From positions 5,907,501 to 5,971,500 of the forward strand of contig JAFEKX020000001.1 in assembly GCA_016893485.2 (NCBI GenBank): a stretch of DNA of 64,000 bases, in the 5' to 3' direction. Shown piece after piece: positions 18,754-28,957 of the stretch. The position numbers were made by a program, and so were the translations under genes. A model generated the notes under the pieces. It saw only the letters and a list, made by a program, of their open reading frames with translations. It was not told where the DNA came from and searched no databases. The stretch comes from Streptomyces sp. P3. Lineage in GTDB: Bacteria; Actinomycetota; Actinomycetes; Streptomycetales; Streptomycetaceae. The stretch's first letter is position 1. Every line of letters starts with the position of its first letter.

Positions 18754-19062
18754 GTGACGACCGCCAGCTCCAAGGTTGCCATCAAGCCGCTCGAGGACCG
18801 CATTGTGGTCCAGCCGCTCGACGCCGAGCAGACCACGGCCTCTGGCCTGGTCATCCCGGACACCGCGAAGGAGAAGCCCCAGGAGGGCGTCGTCCTCGCC
18901 GTGGGCCCGGGTCGCTTCGAGAACGGCGAGCGCCTGCCGCTCGACGTGAAGACCGGCGACATCGTGCTGTACAGCAAGTACGGCGGCACCGAGGTGAAGT
19001 ACAGCGGCGAGGAGTACCTCGTCCTCTCGGCTCGCGACGTGCTCGCGATCATCGAGAAGTAA
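18754..19062 (+). CDS. groES: Co-chaperonin GroES (Cpn10)
   Basis: 102 residues from a GTG start. It forms the heptameric lid on GroEL. The mobile loop lies in EQTTASGLVIPDTAKEKPQE (about residues 24-43); it starts KVAIKPLEDRIVVQPL and ends LVLSARDVLAIIEK. It is the first gene of the heat-shock operon controlled by two CIRCE elements. Intact. Confidence 0.97.
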   Translation: MTTASSKVAIKPLEDRIVVQPLDAEQTTASGLVIPDTAKEKPQEGVVLAVGPGRFENGERLPLDVKTGDIVLYSKYGGTEVKYSGEEYLVLSARDVLAIIEK

Positions 19063-19090
19063 TTCACCACCAGCACATTCTGCTTTTGAG

Positions 19091-19139
19091 CTGCGCCCTG
19101 GCCCCCGCGACCTTATGAAGCCGGGCGTCAGGGGCGCAG
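19091..19139 (+). terminator. groES-groEL1 intercistronic hairpin
   Basis: CTGCGCCCTG (19091-19100) can pair with CAGGGGCGCAG (19129-19139), with one bulged base, followed by TTCGTTT. It may partly terminate or process the transcript between groES and groEL1. Confidence 0.45.
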
Positions 19140-19180
19140 TTCGTTTCACCCACGTTTTCCGAGAGGGCTGAACCGCTCCC

Positions 19181-20805
19181 ATGGCGAAGATCCTGAAGTT
19201 CGACGAGGACGCCCGTCGCGCCCTCGAGCGCGGCGTCAACAAGCTTGCCGACACGGTCAAGGTGACGATCGGCCCCAAGGGCCGCAACGTCGTCATCGAC
19301 AAGAAGTTCGGCGCCCCCACCATCACCAACGACGGTGTCACCATCGCCCGCGAGGTCGAGATCGAGGACCCGTACGAGAACCTCGGTGCCCAGCTGGTGA
19401 AGGAGGTGGCGACCAAGACCAACGACATCGCGGGTGACGGCACCACCACCGCCACCGTGCTCGCCCAGGCGCTCGTACGCGAGGGCCTGCGCAACGTCGC
19501 CGCGGGTGCCTCCCCGGCCGCCCTGAAGAAGGGCATCGACGCCGCCGTCAAGGCCATCTCCGACGAGCTGCTCTCCACTGCGCGCCCGATCGACGACAAG
19601 GCCGACATCGCGGCCGTCGCCGGTCTGTCCGCCCAGGACAGCCAGGTCGGCGAGCTCATCGCCGAGGCGATGGACAAGGTCGGCAAGGACGGTGTCATCA
19701 CCGTCGAGGAGTCCAACACCTTCGGTCTGGAGCTGGACTTCACCGAGGGCATGGCCTTCGACAAGGGTTACCTGTCGCCGTACTTCGTGACGGACCAGGA
19801 GCGCATGGAAGCGGTCCTCGAGGACCCGTACATCCTCATCCACCAGGGCAAGATCAGCTCCATCCAGGACCTGCTGCCGCTGCTGGAGAAGGTCATCCAG
19901 GCCAACGCCTCCAAGCCGCTGCTGATCATCGCCGAGGACGTCGAGGGCGAGGCCCTGTCGACCCTGGTCGTGAACAAGATCCGCGGCACGTTCAACGCGG
20001 TCGCGGTCAGGCCCCCGGCTTCGGCGACCGCCGCAAGGCGATGCTCGGCGACCTCGCCACCCTCACCGGCGGTCAGGTCATCGCCGAGGAGGTCGGCCTC
20101 AAGCTCGACCAGGTCGGCCTGGACGTGCTGGGCTCCGCCCGTCGCGTGACCGTCACCAAGGACGACACGACCGTCGTCGACGGTGCCGGTGACGCCTCCG
20201 AGGTCGCGGGCCGCGTCAACCAGATCAAGGCCGAGATCGAGAACACCGACTCCGACTGGGACCGCGAGAAGCTCCAGGAGCGCCTCGCGAAGCTGGCCGG
20301 CGGCGTGTGCGTGATCAAGGTCGGCGCCGCCACCGAGGTGGAGCTCAAGGAGAAGAAGCACCGTCTCGAGGACGCCATCTCCGCGACCCGCGCCGCGGTC
20401 GAGGAGGGCATCGTCTCCGGTGGTGGCTCCGCCCTGGTGCACGCCGCCAAGGTGCTGGACGGCAACCTCGACAAGACCGGCGACGAGGCCACGGGTGTCG
20501 CGGTCGTGCGCCGCGCGGTCGTCGAGCCGCTGCGCTGGATCGCCGAGAACGCCGGCCTCGAGGGCTACGTCATCACCTCCAAGGTCGCCGAGCTGGAGCC
20601 GGGTCAGGGCTTCAACGCCGCGACCGGCGAGTACGGCGACCTGGTCAAGGCCGGCGTCATCGACCCGGTCAAGGTCACCCGCTCCGCCCTGGAGAACGCC
20701 GCCTCCATCGCCTCCCTCCTCCTCACGACCGAGACCCTGGTCGTCGAGAAGAAGGAAGAGGAGGAGCCGGCCGCCGGTGGTCACAGCCACGGCCACTCCC
20801 ACTGA
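19181..20805 (+). CDS. groEL1: Chaperonin GroEL1 (one indel)
   Basis: The 60-kDa chaperonin: MAKILKFDEDARRALERGVN, the ATP-binding GDGTTTATVLAQ and SGGGSALVHAAK. One A is missing near 20008, where VKAPGFGDRRKAML is expected, splitting an otherwise perfect gene; most likely a sequence error. The C-terminus is His-rich (GGHSHGHSH) instead of the usual Gly-Met repeat, which marks the actinobacterial GroEL1 located with groES. It is transcribed with groES under HrcA control. Confidence 0.95.
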
Positions 20806-20835
20806 CGCCAGTCGGTGAACCCGTAGTACGTACGG

Positions 20836-20872
20836 CGAAGGCCCGGCGCCCCTCTGGGGAGCCGGGCCTTCG
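20836..20872. terminator. Terminator after groEL1
   Basis: CGAAGGCCCGGC (20836-20847) pairs with GCCGGGCCTTCG (20861-20872), a perfect 12-bp stem. Confidence 0.8.
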
Positions 20873-20957
20873 CGCGTCGCCGTGGCTTCCGTCGTGCTCG
20901 TGTTCGCGGTGTTCGCAGTCTTCGTCGTCGAGGCCGCCGTCATCGAGGCGGCTGCCG

Positions 20958-21731
20958 TCACCGCGGCCCGTACTTCCGCCCGGTCTTCGACGTGATCCCG
21001 CCCAGCACCGCCTGCGGGGTGACCTTCACCAGCCCCATCAGCGCCTTGTAACGCGGGTCCGGGATCGACAGCGACTTGCCGCGCGCCAGATCCGCGAGCG
21101 CCGCCGCGACCAGCTTGTCCGCGTCCAGCCACATCCAGTTCGGGATGTTGTCCGTCCCCATCCCGGCCCGCTCATGGAACTCGGTCCGCACGAAACCGGG
21201 CGCCAGCGCCATCAGCCGTACGCCCGTCCCCGCCAGGTCCTTGGCCGCGCCCTGGGTGAACTGCACGACCCACGCCTTCGACGCGCCGTACGTCCCGCGC
21301 GGCACGAAGGCCGCCACCGACGCCACGTTGACCACCCCGCCGCGCCCGCGCTCCCGCATCGCCGCGGTCGCCGCGCTGGTCAGCCGCAGCACCGCCTCGC
21401 AGTGCACCTTGAGCATCTTCAGCTCGTCGGCCATGGGTACGTCGAGATAGCGGCCCTTGTTGCCGAAGCCCGCGTTGTTGACCAGCAGGTCGACGGGGTT
21501 CTTGCGGTCGGCGAGGCGGGCGGCCACCGCCTCGATGCCCTCGTCGGTGGCGAGGTCGGCGGTGAGCACCTCCGCCTCGATGCCGTGCCGGTCGTGCAGT
21601 TCGGTCGCCTGCTCCCCGAGCCGGGTGGTGTTCCGTGCCACCAGCACGAGGTTGTGTCCGTCCGCCGCGAGCCGCCGCGCGAACGCGGCACCGATCCCCG
21701 CGGTCGATCCCGTAATCAATGCCGTTGTCAT
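20958..21731 (-). CDS. Short-chain dehydrogenase/reductase
   Basis: 257 residues, classical SDR. The dinucleotide-binding TGSTAGIGAAFARRLA, NNAGFG, and the catalytic Ser plus YGASK (Tyr-x-x-x-Lys) are all present, so it should be active. Substrate unknown. The C-terminus (ITSKTGRKYGPR) is typical of a Streptomyces SDR group annotated only as oxidoreductase. Intact. It lies downstream of, and on the same strand as, the MOSC gene, with 108 bp between them that contain repeated CGAAC motifs. Confidence 0.88.
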   Translation of the reverse strand: MTTALITGSTAGIGAAFARRLAADGHNLVLVARNTTRLGEQATELHDRHGIEAEVLTADLATDEGIEAVAARLADRKNPVDLLVNNAGFGNKGRYLDVPMADELKMLKVHCEAVLRLTSAATAAMRERGRGGVVNVASVAAFVPRGTYGASKAWVVQFTQGAAKDLAGTGVRLMALAPGFVRTEFHERAGMGTDNIPNWMWLDADKLVAAALADLARGKSLSIPDPRYKALMGLVKVTPQAVLGGITSKTGRKYGPR

Positions 21732-21839
21732 GGCGCAAGATTAGTGACCTCGGGCGAGCCGGTCCGATCTCTGCACAGGCCCTCCCGATCCGTGACGAAC
21801 ACGTGTCGAACAACACTTCGAACACGCCGTGACGGCAGG

Positions 21840-22508
21840 TCAGGCCGGGTACTCCGCGACGTACTTCCGGGCCTGGGCCAGCGCCTCCGGATGCAGCGCC
21901 TCGCCCGCCGGAAGCAGCCGCGGCAACAGCTCCCGCTCGGTCGTCACCGCCCGGAACTGCAGGGCCACCGTCACCTCGTGACCGGGCCGGTGCACGATCT
22001 CGATCGCGTCGCCCGCGCGGATCTCACCGGGTTCGATCACCCGCAGATAGGCCCCCGGTGCACCCTTCACGGTGAACCGTTTCACCCATCCCCGTTCGCC
22101 CAGATGGTCCTGGAACGTACGGCACGGGATGCGCCCGCAGGTGACCTCCAGGACCACCTCGGGGCCGATCCGCCAGCGCTCGCCGATCCGCGCGCCGGAC
22201 ACGTCGAGACCCAGGGTCGTCAGGTTCTCCCCGAAGGAACCGCTGGCCAGCGGGCGCCCCAACTTCCGCTCCCAGTCGTCGAGATCCTCACGCGCGACCG
22301 CGTACACCGCCTGGTCGTCGCCCCCGTGGTGACGCCGGTGACACACCGCGTCCCCGGCCAGTCCGCTCCCGGCGACGCCCTTGGGGCCGGGCGCGCTCAC
22401 CCGCACCGGCGAGTCGGTCGGCCGCTTGTCTATGCCGGTCACGCCGTCGGGATGTTCGGTGTACGGCACGGCCGTGGCCCGGCCCAGGTTCAGCGAGAGA
22501 AGCTTCAT
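21840..22508 (-). CDS. MOSC domain protein (YiiM-like)
   Basis: 222 residues. The MOSC beta-barrel binds a molybdenum-cofactor sulfur or handles N-hydroxylated compounds in YiiM-like enzymes. The conserved Cys lies in VTCGRIPCRTFQDHLGE; SGSFGENLTTLG is another family mark. The C-terminal helices match the YiiM 3-alpha domain. Divergent from the LysR gene (80 bp), which may regulate it. Intact. Confidence 0.85.
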   Translation of the reverse strand: MKLLSLNLGRATAVPYTEHPDGVTGIDKRPTDSPVRVSAPGPKGVAGSGLAGDAVCHRRHHGGDDQAVYAVAREDLDDWERKLGRPLASGSFGENLTTLGLDVSGARIGERWRIGPEVVLEVTCGRIPCRTFQDHLGERGWVKRFTVKGAPGAYLRVIEPGEIRAGDAIEIVHRPGHEVTVALQFRAVTTERELLPRLLPAGEALHPEALAQARKYVAEYPA

Positions 22509-22588
22509 GCCGGCACGGTAGACGAGAGGGCCCCAAAGGCGCGGCGCATTATTCGGCGCCGTAGCAAAGGGGCGCTTATGCTCGGCGC

Positions 22589-23487
22589 ATGATCGAGGCC
22601 CGACATCTCCGTGTGCTGCGCGCCGTCGCCGCCACCGGCTCCTTCTCGGCGGCCGGGCGCGAACTGGGCTGCACCCAGCCCGCCGTCAGCCAGCAGATGA
22701 AGGCCCTGGAGACCTCGGTCGGCACCCCGCTGCTGGTCCGCACCGGCCGCGAGATGCGGCTGACCCAGGCGGGCGAGGCGCTGGTCCGGCACGCGGCCGG
22801 CATCCTCTCGGGGCTCACCGCCGCCGAGGAGGAGGTCGCCGCGATCGCGGGCCTGCGGGCCGGCCGGGTCCGCCTGGTCTCCTTCCCCAGTGGCAGCTCG
22901 ACGCTCGTCCCCACCGCCCTGGCCGCCCTGCGCGCCGCCCACCCCGGCACCCGTGTCTCCCTGGAGGAGGCCGAGCCGCCGAACTCCGTCGAGCTCCTCC
23001 GGGAGGGCGACTGCGACATCGCGCTCGCCTTCCGCTACGAGGCGGCGGCGGGCGCGGAGGACTGGTCCGACCTGGTGGTACGCCCCCTGCTCAGTGACCG
23101 CCTGGTCGCCCTGGTCCCGGAGAAACACCGCCTCGCGCGCGCGGAGTCGGTGTCGATCGGCGAGCTCGCCCGCGAACCCTGGATCGCCGGCTGCCCGCGC
23201 TGCCGGGGTCAGTTGGTCGAGGTGTGCGAGAGCGCGGGGTTCACCCGCGCATCGACTTCGCGACCGACGACTATCCGGCGGTCGTCGGCCTGGTGAGCGC
23301 GGGCCTGGGCGTGGCCGTCCTGCCCCAGCTCGCCATCGAGTCCGTACGGCCCCGGGGCGCGCGGACGGTGACGCTGGAACCTGCGGTGCGGCGGGAGATC
23401 GTCGCGCTGAGCCTGCCCGACCTGGCGCGGGTGCCGGCCGTGGCGGCGACGCTGGACCGGCTGGAGCGCGCGGCCCGCGAAAAATAG
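22589..23487 (+). CDS. LysR-family transcription regulator (one indel)
   Basis: The winged HTH reads VLRAVAATGSFSAAGRELGC, then TQPAVSQQMKALE at residues about 8-40. The effector domain contains LREGDCDIALAF and LVSAGLGVAVLPQLAIE. A base is missing near 23245. Divergent from the MOSC gene, its likely target by LysR custom. Confidence 0.87.
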
Positions 23488-23488
23488 A

Positions 23489-23508
23489 GGGCACGCGTGC
23501 GCGTGCCC
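23489..23508. terminator. Hairpin between LysR gene and whiD
   Basis: GGGCACGCG (23489-23497) and CGCGTGCCC (23500-23508) are exact complements around a two-base loop, between convergent genes. Confidence 0.55.
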
Positions 23509-23561
23509 CTGGTGGGGAGTCCGTGTGCCCTTGGTGGAGGGCTAGTTGGAGAAACGTTCCT

Positions 23562-23888
23562 TCAGTTGTTCGAAGCCATGTCCCCGGCGGCCGAAGCCGA
23601 CACCAGCCGGTTGCGGGCACGCCCCATGAGCTCTTCGCGCTCGTCCTCGGTCAGGCCGCCCCAGACGCCGTACGGCTCGCGCACCGCCAGGGCGTGCGCC
23701 GCGCACTGCGCGCGGACCGGGCACCTCATGCAGACCTCTTTGGCCGAGTTCTCACGAGCGCTTCGTGCCGCACCGCGCTCGCCTTCGGGATGAAAGAAGA
23801 GCGAGCTGTCGACCCCTCGGCAGGCAGCCAGGAGCTGCCAGTCCCACAGGTCCGCGTTCGGTCCGGGAAGGCGGGAGAAATCTGCCAT
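23562..23888 (-). CDS. whiD: WhiB-like iron-sulfur protein WhiD
   Basis: A [4Fe-4S] WhiB-family regulator of spore maturation in Streptomyces. The four cluster cysteines are AACRG, VCMRCPVRAQC, and the turn VWGG follows (GVWGGLTEDEREELM). N-terminus MADFSRLPGPNADLWDWQLL. As read it has 108 residues and ends DMASNN; the neighbouring frame would end at 23542 with FEQLKERFSN, so the C-terminus may be altered by an indel. Gene order beside bldM is as in S. coelicolor. Confidence 0.93.
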   Translation of the reverse strand: MADFSRLPGPNADLWDWQLLAACRGVDSSLFFHPEGERGAARSARENSAKEVCMRCPVRAQCAAHALAVREPYGVWGGLTEDEREELMGRARNRLVSASAAGDMASNN

Positions 23889-24268
23889 TGCGTGACCCCT
23901 TGTAGCCGTTATGGGCGGATACGGTGTCCACGACCGTACAACTACGATCTAAGGAGATGAAAATATGACTCATTGCGAATCTAGCCTCAGACACCAGCAA
24001 AAGGGAAGAAATAGGGCTGAATGGGGCACCGGTTGTGATGAAAGCTTGAGGGTCGGCCCCGCACGTCTCCACCGTGTCCGCACCCTCACGTAGAGTGCCG
24101 AAGATGGCACACGGCCCCGTAACTCTTTCGAGTGACCGTCGTTGAGAGTGCGAGGCGGTTGAAAACACAAGTGCTCGGGCAGGCGTCCGAGACGGTCGAC
24201 CGCACAGGTGACGATTTCGTACCAGCCTGGAGGCTCAAGGTGACGTGCATCAGTTGCGGAGGGCGGCC
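23889..24268. other. Divergent whiD-bldM regulatory region
   Basis: 380 bp holding the promoters of two developmental genes. The stretch 23938-24020 is notably AT-rich for this genome, with runs such as AAGGAGATGAAAATATG. Both genes are known to have more than one developmentally timed promoter in S. coelicolor. I see no clear inverted repeat. Confidence 0.5.
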
Positions 24269-24880
24269 ATGACATCCGTCCTCGTCTGTGACGACTCCCC
24301 GCTTGCCCGAGAGGCGCTCCGTCGCGCGGTCGCGACCGTGCCCGGTGTCGAGCGCGTGACGACGGCGGCCAACGGCGAGGAAGTCCTCCGCCGCTGGGGT
24401 GCCGACCGCTCGGACCTCATCCTGATGGACGTACGCATGCCCGGACTCGGCGGTGTCGAGACCGTGCGGCGACTGCTGTCCGCCGACCCGGGCGCACGGA
24501 TCATCATGCTCACCGTCGCCGAGGACCTGGACGGCGTGGCCCTCGCGGTCGCGGCCGGCGCCCGCGGATATCTGCACAAGGACGCCTCGCGCGCCGAACT
24601 GCGGGCCACGGTCACCCAGGCACTCGCCGACCCGACCTGGCGGCTGGCCCCACGCCGGCTGCGCTCGGCCGAGATGGGCGCCGCGCCGACGCTCACCGCG
24701 CGTGAGATCCAGGTCCTGGAGGGCATGAGCCACGGCCGCTCGAACGCGGAGATCGGCCGTGAGCTCTTCCTCTCCGAGGACACGGTCAAGACCCACGCAC
24801 GGCGGCTCTTCAAGAAACTCGGCGCCTCGGACCGGGCACACGCCGTGGCGCTCGGTTTCCGGTGGGGCCTGGTCCGTTAG
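24269..24880 (+). CDS. bldM: Atypical response regulator BldM
   Basis: 203 residues. NarL/FixJ type: receiver domain (VLVCDDSPLAREALRRAV, LILMDVRMPGLGG) and a LuxR-type HTH (LTAREIQVLEGMSHGRSNAE to DTVKTHARRLFKKLGAS). BldM controls aerial hypha formation as a homodimer and acts with WhiI later; it has no partner kinase here. The start ATG at 24269 gives the known length; an upstream in-frame start at 24245 is less likely. Intact. Confidence 0.95.
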   Translation: MTSVLVCDDSPLAREALRRAVATVPGVERVTTAANGEEVLRRWGADRSDLILMDVRMPGLGGVETVRRLLSADPGARIIMLTVAEDLDGVALAVAAGARGYLHKDASRAELRATVTQALADPTWRLAPRRLRSAEMGAAPTLTAREIQVLEGMSHGRSNAEIGRELFLSEDTVKTHARRLFKKLGASDRAHAVALGFRWGLVR

Positions 24881-25055
24881 GACCAGGTCAGTGGGTCGTA
24901 GCGGGGTACGAGTATCCCCGCCCGCCGCAGGGTGGGCGGGGACGGTGAAGGGGCCCGCCGGGTACCCGCTGCTCGTTTCGCCGCGGATGCCGCATCCTTG
25001 AGGTGTGGAGTTCCTCGGGGACGAGTCGGTCGAGCGGGAGGGGAGGGCGCAGGAG

Positions 25056-25733
25056 ATGAGTTCCGGCGCACCTGCTCATAACGCTTCGGTGCACAACAAC
25101 GGACGCGGTGCCACGGACCCTTCGGCCGCAAGGCACCATGGACCGATGCGTGACGACGAGGCGGCCAGTGCCCCAGGGGCGATTGGTGGGCTCGTCCTTC
25201 GCGCGGTCGACGGAGACGAGCAGGCCACACACGATCTGCTCGCCCATGTCCACCCGCTGGCCTTGCGGTACTGCCGCACCCGTCTGTCCCGACTCCCGGG
25301 CGACGCACGGCACTTCGTGGAGGACCTCGCGCAGGAGGTCTGCGTAGCCGTCCTTCTCGCGCTGCCGCGCTACAAGGACACCGGCCGTCCCTTCGAGGCC
25401 TTCGTCTTCGCCATCGCCGCCCACAAGGTCGCCGACCTCCAGCGCGCCGCGATGCGCCACCCCGGGTCCACGGCCGTGCCCTCGGACGAGATGCCGGAGC
25501 GCCCGGACGACTCCCTCGGCCCCGAGGAGCGCGCCCTGCTCAGCAGCGACGCCGAATGGGCCAAGAAACTCCTGGCCAACCTCCCGGAGAACCAGCGGGA
25601 GCTGCTCCTGCTCCGCATCGCCGTCGGCCTCACCGCCGAGGAGACCGGCCAGATGTTGGGAATGTCACCCGGGGCGGTCCGGGTCGCCCAGCACCGCGCC
25701 CTGAGCCGGCTGCGCGCGCTGGCCGAGCAGTAA
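25056..25733 (+). CDS. ECF RNA polymerase sigma factor next to bldM
   Basis: Region 2 is visible as HVHPLALRYCRTRLSRLPGD and DLAQEVCVAVLLALPRY, region 4 as LPENQRELLLLRIAVGLTAE and QMLGMSPGAVRVAQHRAL. It follows bldM on the same strand, 175 bp apart, and precedes guaB, the order known in S. coelicolor. The start is uncertain: ATG 25056 has a GGGAGGGGAGGG leader, ATG 25146 (MRDDEAASAPG) is the common family start, and GTG 25005 is in frame. No anti-sigma gene follows. Intact. Confidence 0.87.
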   Translation: MSSGAPAHNASVHNNGRGATDPSAARHHGPMRDDEAASAPGAIGGLVLRAVDGDEQATHDLLAHVHPLALRYCRTRLSRLPGDARHFVEDLAQEVCVAVLLALPRYKDTGRPFEAFVFAIAAHKVADLQRAAMRHPGSTAVPSDEMPERPDDSLGPEERALLSSDAEWAKKLLANLPENQRELLLLRIAVGLTAEETGQMLGMSPGAVRVAQHRALSRLRALAEQ

Positions 25734-25925
25734 CTCCCGTACGCGCACCGCCCTTGGCGGCGGAGCCCCGCGCCGGGGCGCCTGCCGTGAACAGCGGGCC
25801 GACCGCGTACGTACGAACATACGAAGCCCGGAGCGGGCCGTAGCCGTGGAATCGTGGAATTCGGTGACCGCGCTTCCCGTTAGCATGGACATCCGCACCG
25901 ATCAAGGCCATTTGGGGAAGGTGTC

Positions 25926-27430
25926 ATGACTGCCAACGTCGACGGAGTGCCCGCCAAATTCGCGACACTAGGGCTGACCTACGACGACGTGCTGCTGCTG
26001 CCGGGCGCGTCCGACGTGCTCCCGAACGCGGTCGACACCTCGTCCCGCATCTCGCGCAACGTCCGCGTCAACATCCCACTGCTGTCCGCGGCGATGGACA
26101 AGGTGACCGAGTCCCGGATGGCGATCGCGATGGCCCGCCAGGGCGGTGTCGGCGTCCTGCACCGCAACCTGTCCGTCGAGGACCAGGTCAACCAGGTCGA
26201 CCTCGTGAAGCGCTCCGAGTCCGGCATGGTCACCGACCCGATCACCGTGCACCCCGACGCCACGCTCGGCGAGGCCGACGCCCTGTGCGCCAAGTTCCGC
26301 ATCAGCGGCGTCCCGGTGACCGACGGCAACGGCAAGCTGCTCGGCATCGTCACCAACCGTGACATGGCCTTCGAGACCGACCGCTCCCGTCAGGTGCGCG
26401 AGGTCATGACCCCGATGCCCCTGGTCACCGGCAAGGTCGGCATCTCCGGCGCCGACGCCATGCAGCTGCTGCGCCGCCACAAGATCGAGAAGCTGCCCCT
26501 CGTCGACGAGGCCGGCATCCTCAAGGGCCTCATCACGGTCAAGGACTTCGTCAAGGCCGAGCAGTACCCGAACGCCGCCAAGGACGCCGAGGGCCGCCTC
26601 ATCGTCGGTGCCGCCGTCGGCGCCAGCCCCGAGGCGCTGGAGCGCGCCCAGGGCCTCGCCGAGGCCGGTGTGGACTTCCTGGTCGTCGACACCTCGCACG
26701 GCCACAACAGCAACGCCCTCAACTGGATGGCGAAGATCAAGTCGAGCGTCAACGTCGACGTGATCGGCGGCAACGTCGCCACCCGCGACGGCGCCCAGGC
26801 CCTGGTCGACGCCGGTGTCGACGGCATCAAGGTCGGCGTGGGACCGGGCTCGATCTGTACGACCCGTGTCGTCGCCGGCATCGGCGTCCCGCAGGTCACC
26901 GCGATCTACGAAGCGTCCCTCGCCGCCCGCGCGGCCGGCGTCCCGCTCATCGGCGACGGCGGCCTGCAGTACTCCGGCGACATCGGCAAGGCGCTCGCCG
27001 CCGGCGCCGACACGGTGATGCTCGGCAGCCTCCTCGCGGGCTGCGAGGAGTCCCCGGGCGAGCTGCAGTTCATCAACGGCAAGCAGTTCAAGTCGTACCG
27101 CGGCATGGGCTCGCTCGGCGCGATGCAGTCCCGCGGCCAGGGCCGGTCGTACTCAAGGACCGTTACTTCCAGGCCGAGGTCGCCTCCGACGACAAGCTCG
27201 TGCCCGAGGGCATCGAGGGCCAGGTGCCCTACCGCGGCCCGCTGGCCAACGTGCTGCACCAGCTCGTCGGCGGGCTGCGCCAGACCATGGGTTACGTCGG
27301 CGCGGCCACCATCGAGGAGATGGAGACCAAGGGCCGCTTCGTCCGCATCACGTCCGCGGGCCTCAAGGAGAGCCACCCGCACGACATCCAGATGACGGTC
27401 GAGGCACCGAACTACAGCCGCAGCAAGTAG
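25926..27430 (+). CDS. guaB: Inosine-5'-monophosphate dehydrogenase GuaB (one indel)
   Basis: Converts IMP to XMP, the committed step to GMP. Catalytic loop GVGPGSICTTRVVAG carries the active Cys; two CBS domains occupy about residues 100-225 (VTDPITVHPDATLGEADAL, MQLLRRHKIEKLPLVDEAG). One C is missing near 27154 (TCAAGG where SKDRYFQ is expected); a likely sequence error. N-terminus LTYDDVLLLPGASDVLPN. A perfect terminator follows. Confidence 0.95.
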
Positions 27431-27445
27431 TCGGCAGGCTTCCTC

Positions 27446-27478
27446 AAGGGCGGCCCCGGGGACACCGGGGCCGCCCTT
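27446..27478 (+). terminator. Terminator after guaB
   Basis: AAGGGCGGCCCCGG (27446-27459) pairs with CCGGGGCCGCCCTT (27465-27478), a perfect 14-bp stem followed by GTCGTGT. Confidence 0.85.
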
Positions 27479-27534
27479 GTCGTGTCCGTCGGCGATACTG
27501 GAAGACGCTGAAACGCAGAGGAAAGGCCACAGAC

Positions 27535-28657
27535 GTGACTGAGATCGAGATCGGGCGCGGCAAGCGCGGCCGCCGGGCGTACGCCTTCGACGACATCGCC
27601 GTCGTCCCCAGCCGCCGTACGCGGGACCCGAAGGAGGTCTCGATCGCCTGGCAGATCGACGCCTACCGCTTCGAGCTGCCCTTCCTGGCCGCCCCCATGG
27701 ACTCGGTCGTCTCCCCGGCACCGCGATCCGCATCGGCGAGCTCGGCGGCCTCGGCGTGCTGAACCTCGAGGGCCTCTGGACGCGGTACGAGGACCCGCAG
27801 CCGCTGCTCGACGAGATCACGGGCCTCGACGTGGACGCCGCGACCCGCCGTCTCCAGGAGATCTACGCGGCTCCCATCAAGGAGGAGCTGATCGGGCAGC
27901 GCATCAAGGAGGTGCGCGACTCGGGCGTGGTCACCGCCGCCGCGCTCTCCCCGCAGCGCACGGCTCAGTTCTCAAGGCCGTCGTCGACGCGGGCGTGGAC
28001 ATCTTCGTCATCCGCGGTACGACGGTCTCCGCGGAGCACGTGTCCGGTTCGCACGAGCCGCTGAACCTGAAGCAGTTCATCTACGAGCTGGACGTCCCGG
28101 TCATCGTCGGCGGCTGCGCCACGTACACCGCGGCCCTGCACCTGATGCGCACCGGCGCGGCCGGCGTCCTCGTCGGCTTCGGCGGCGGCGCGGCGCACAC
28201 CACGCGCAACGTGCTGGGCATCCAGGTCCCGATGGCCACCGCGGTCGCCGACGTGGCCGCCGCCCGCCGCGACTACATGGACGAGTCCGGCGGCCGCTAC
28301 GTGCACGTCATCGCCGACGGCGGCGTCGGCTGGTCCGGCGACCTCCCCAAGGCGATCGCCTGCGGCGCGGACGCGGTCATGATGGGCTCCCCGCTCGCCC
28401 GCGCCACGGACGCGCCCGGCAAGGGCCACCACTGGGGCATGGAAGCGGTCAACGAGGAGTTGCCGCGCGGCAAGAAGGTCGACCTCGGCACGGTCGGCAC
28501 GATCGAGGAGATCCTCGCCGGCCCGTCCCACATCCCCGACGGCTCCATGAACATCTTCGGCGCCCTGCGCCGCGCGATGGCGACGACCGGCTACAGCGAG
28601 CTGAAGGAGTTCCAGCGCGTCGAGGTCACGGTGGCCGACTCCCAGCACAAGCGATAG
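27535..28657 (+). CDS. guaB3: GuaB3-family IMP dehydrogenase-related protein (two indels)
   Basis: IMPDH/GMP reductase superfamily member without CBS domains. FDDIAVVPSRRTRDPKEV opens the barrel and GFGGGAAHTTRNVLG replaces the GSICTTR loop of true IMPDH, the mark of the GuaB3 group. HVIADGGVGWSGDLPKAIAC forms a phosphate-binding site. Bases are missing near 27718 (CCGGCACC) and 27973 (TCAAGG). It follows guaB on the same strand after a terminator, as in other actinobacteria. Its exact reaction in Streptomyces is uncertain. Confidence 0.88.
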
Positions 28658-28687
28658 ACGCACGAAGCGGCAGCCGCACGACGCTTC

Positions 28688-28718
28688 AAGGGCCCGGACC
28701 TGCATGGTCCGGGCCCTT
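28688..28718 (+). terminator. Terminator after guaB3
   Basis: AAGGGCCCGGACC (28688-28700) and GGTCCGGGCCCTT (28706-28718) form a perfect 13-bp stem with a TGCAT loop. Confidence 0.85.
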
Positions 28719-28846
28719 CCGCATGCCCAAGTGGGGCTGGCGGGGGCGTGTTGGGGCCAGGGGGCGCACGGTTGCGTTCGGGGCGAAAGTTCGCTGGTGG
28801 GGTGTGTCGGGGCGGTAACGTCCGTGATCGGCGCCTCAGTTGTCTG

Positions 28847-28957
28847 GGGCGCCCCCTTCCACGGAAATCGCTCCGGACCCGGGCTCTCGGGGCCCGGCCC
28901 GAATTCCAGACGAACCGCCTACCGGGCTCATGGGCGGCCTCGTGGAAGGGGGCGCCC
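28847..28957 (+). promoter_or_regulatory. 17-bp inverted repeat that could mask a ribosome site
   Basis: GGGCGCCCCCTTCCACG (28847-28863) is the exact complement of CGTGGAAGGGGGCGCCC (28941-28957). The right arm contains the GGAAGGGGG ribosome site of a small ORF that starts at the next base (28958). The 77-bp centre has further short GC pairing. Confidence 0.5.

Noticed and set aside
20307..22592. A 761-residue plus frame over the end of groEL1, the SDR and MOSC genes
   Set aside because: Arg-rich low-information translation opposite well-supported minus-strand genes.
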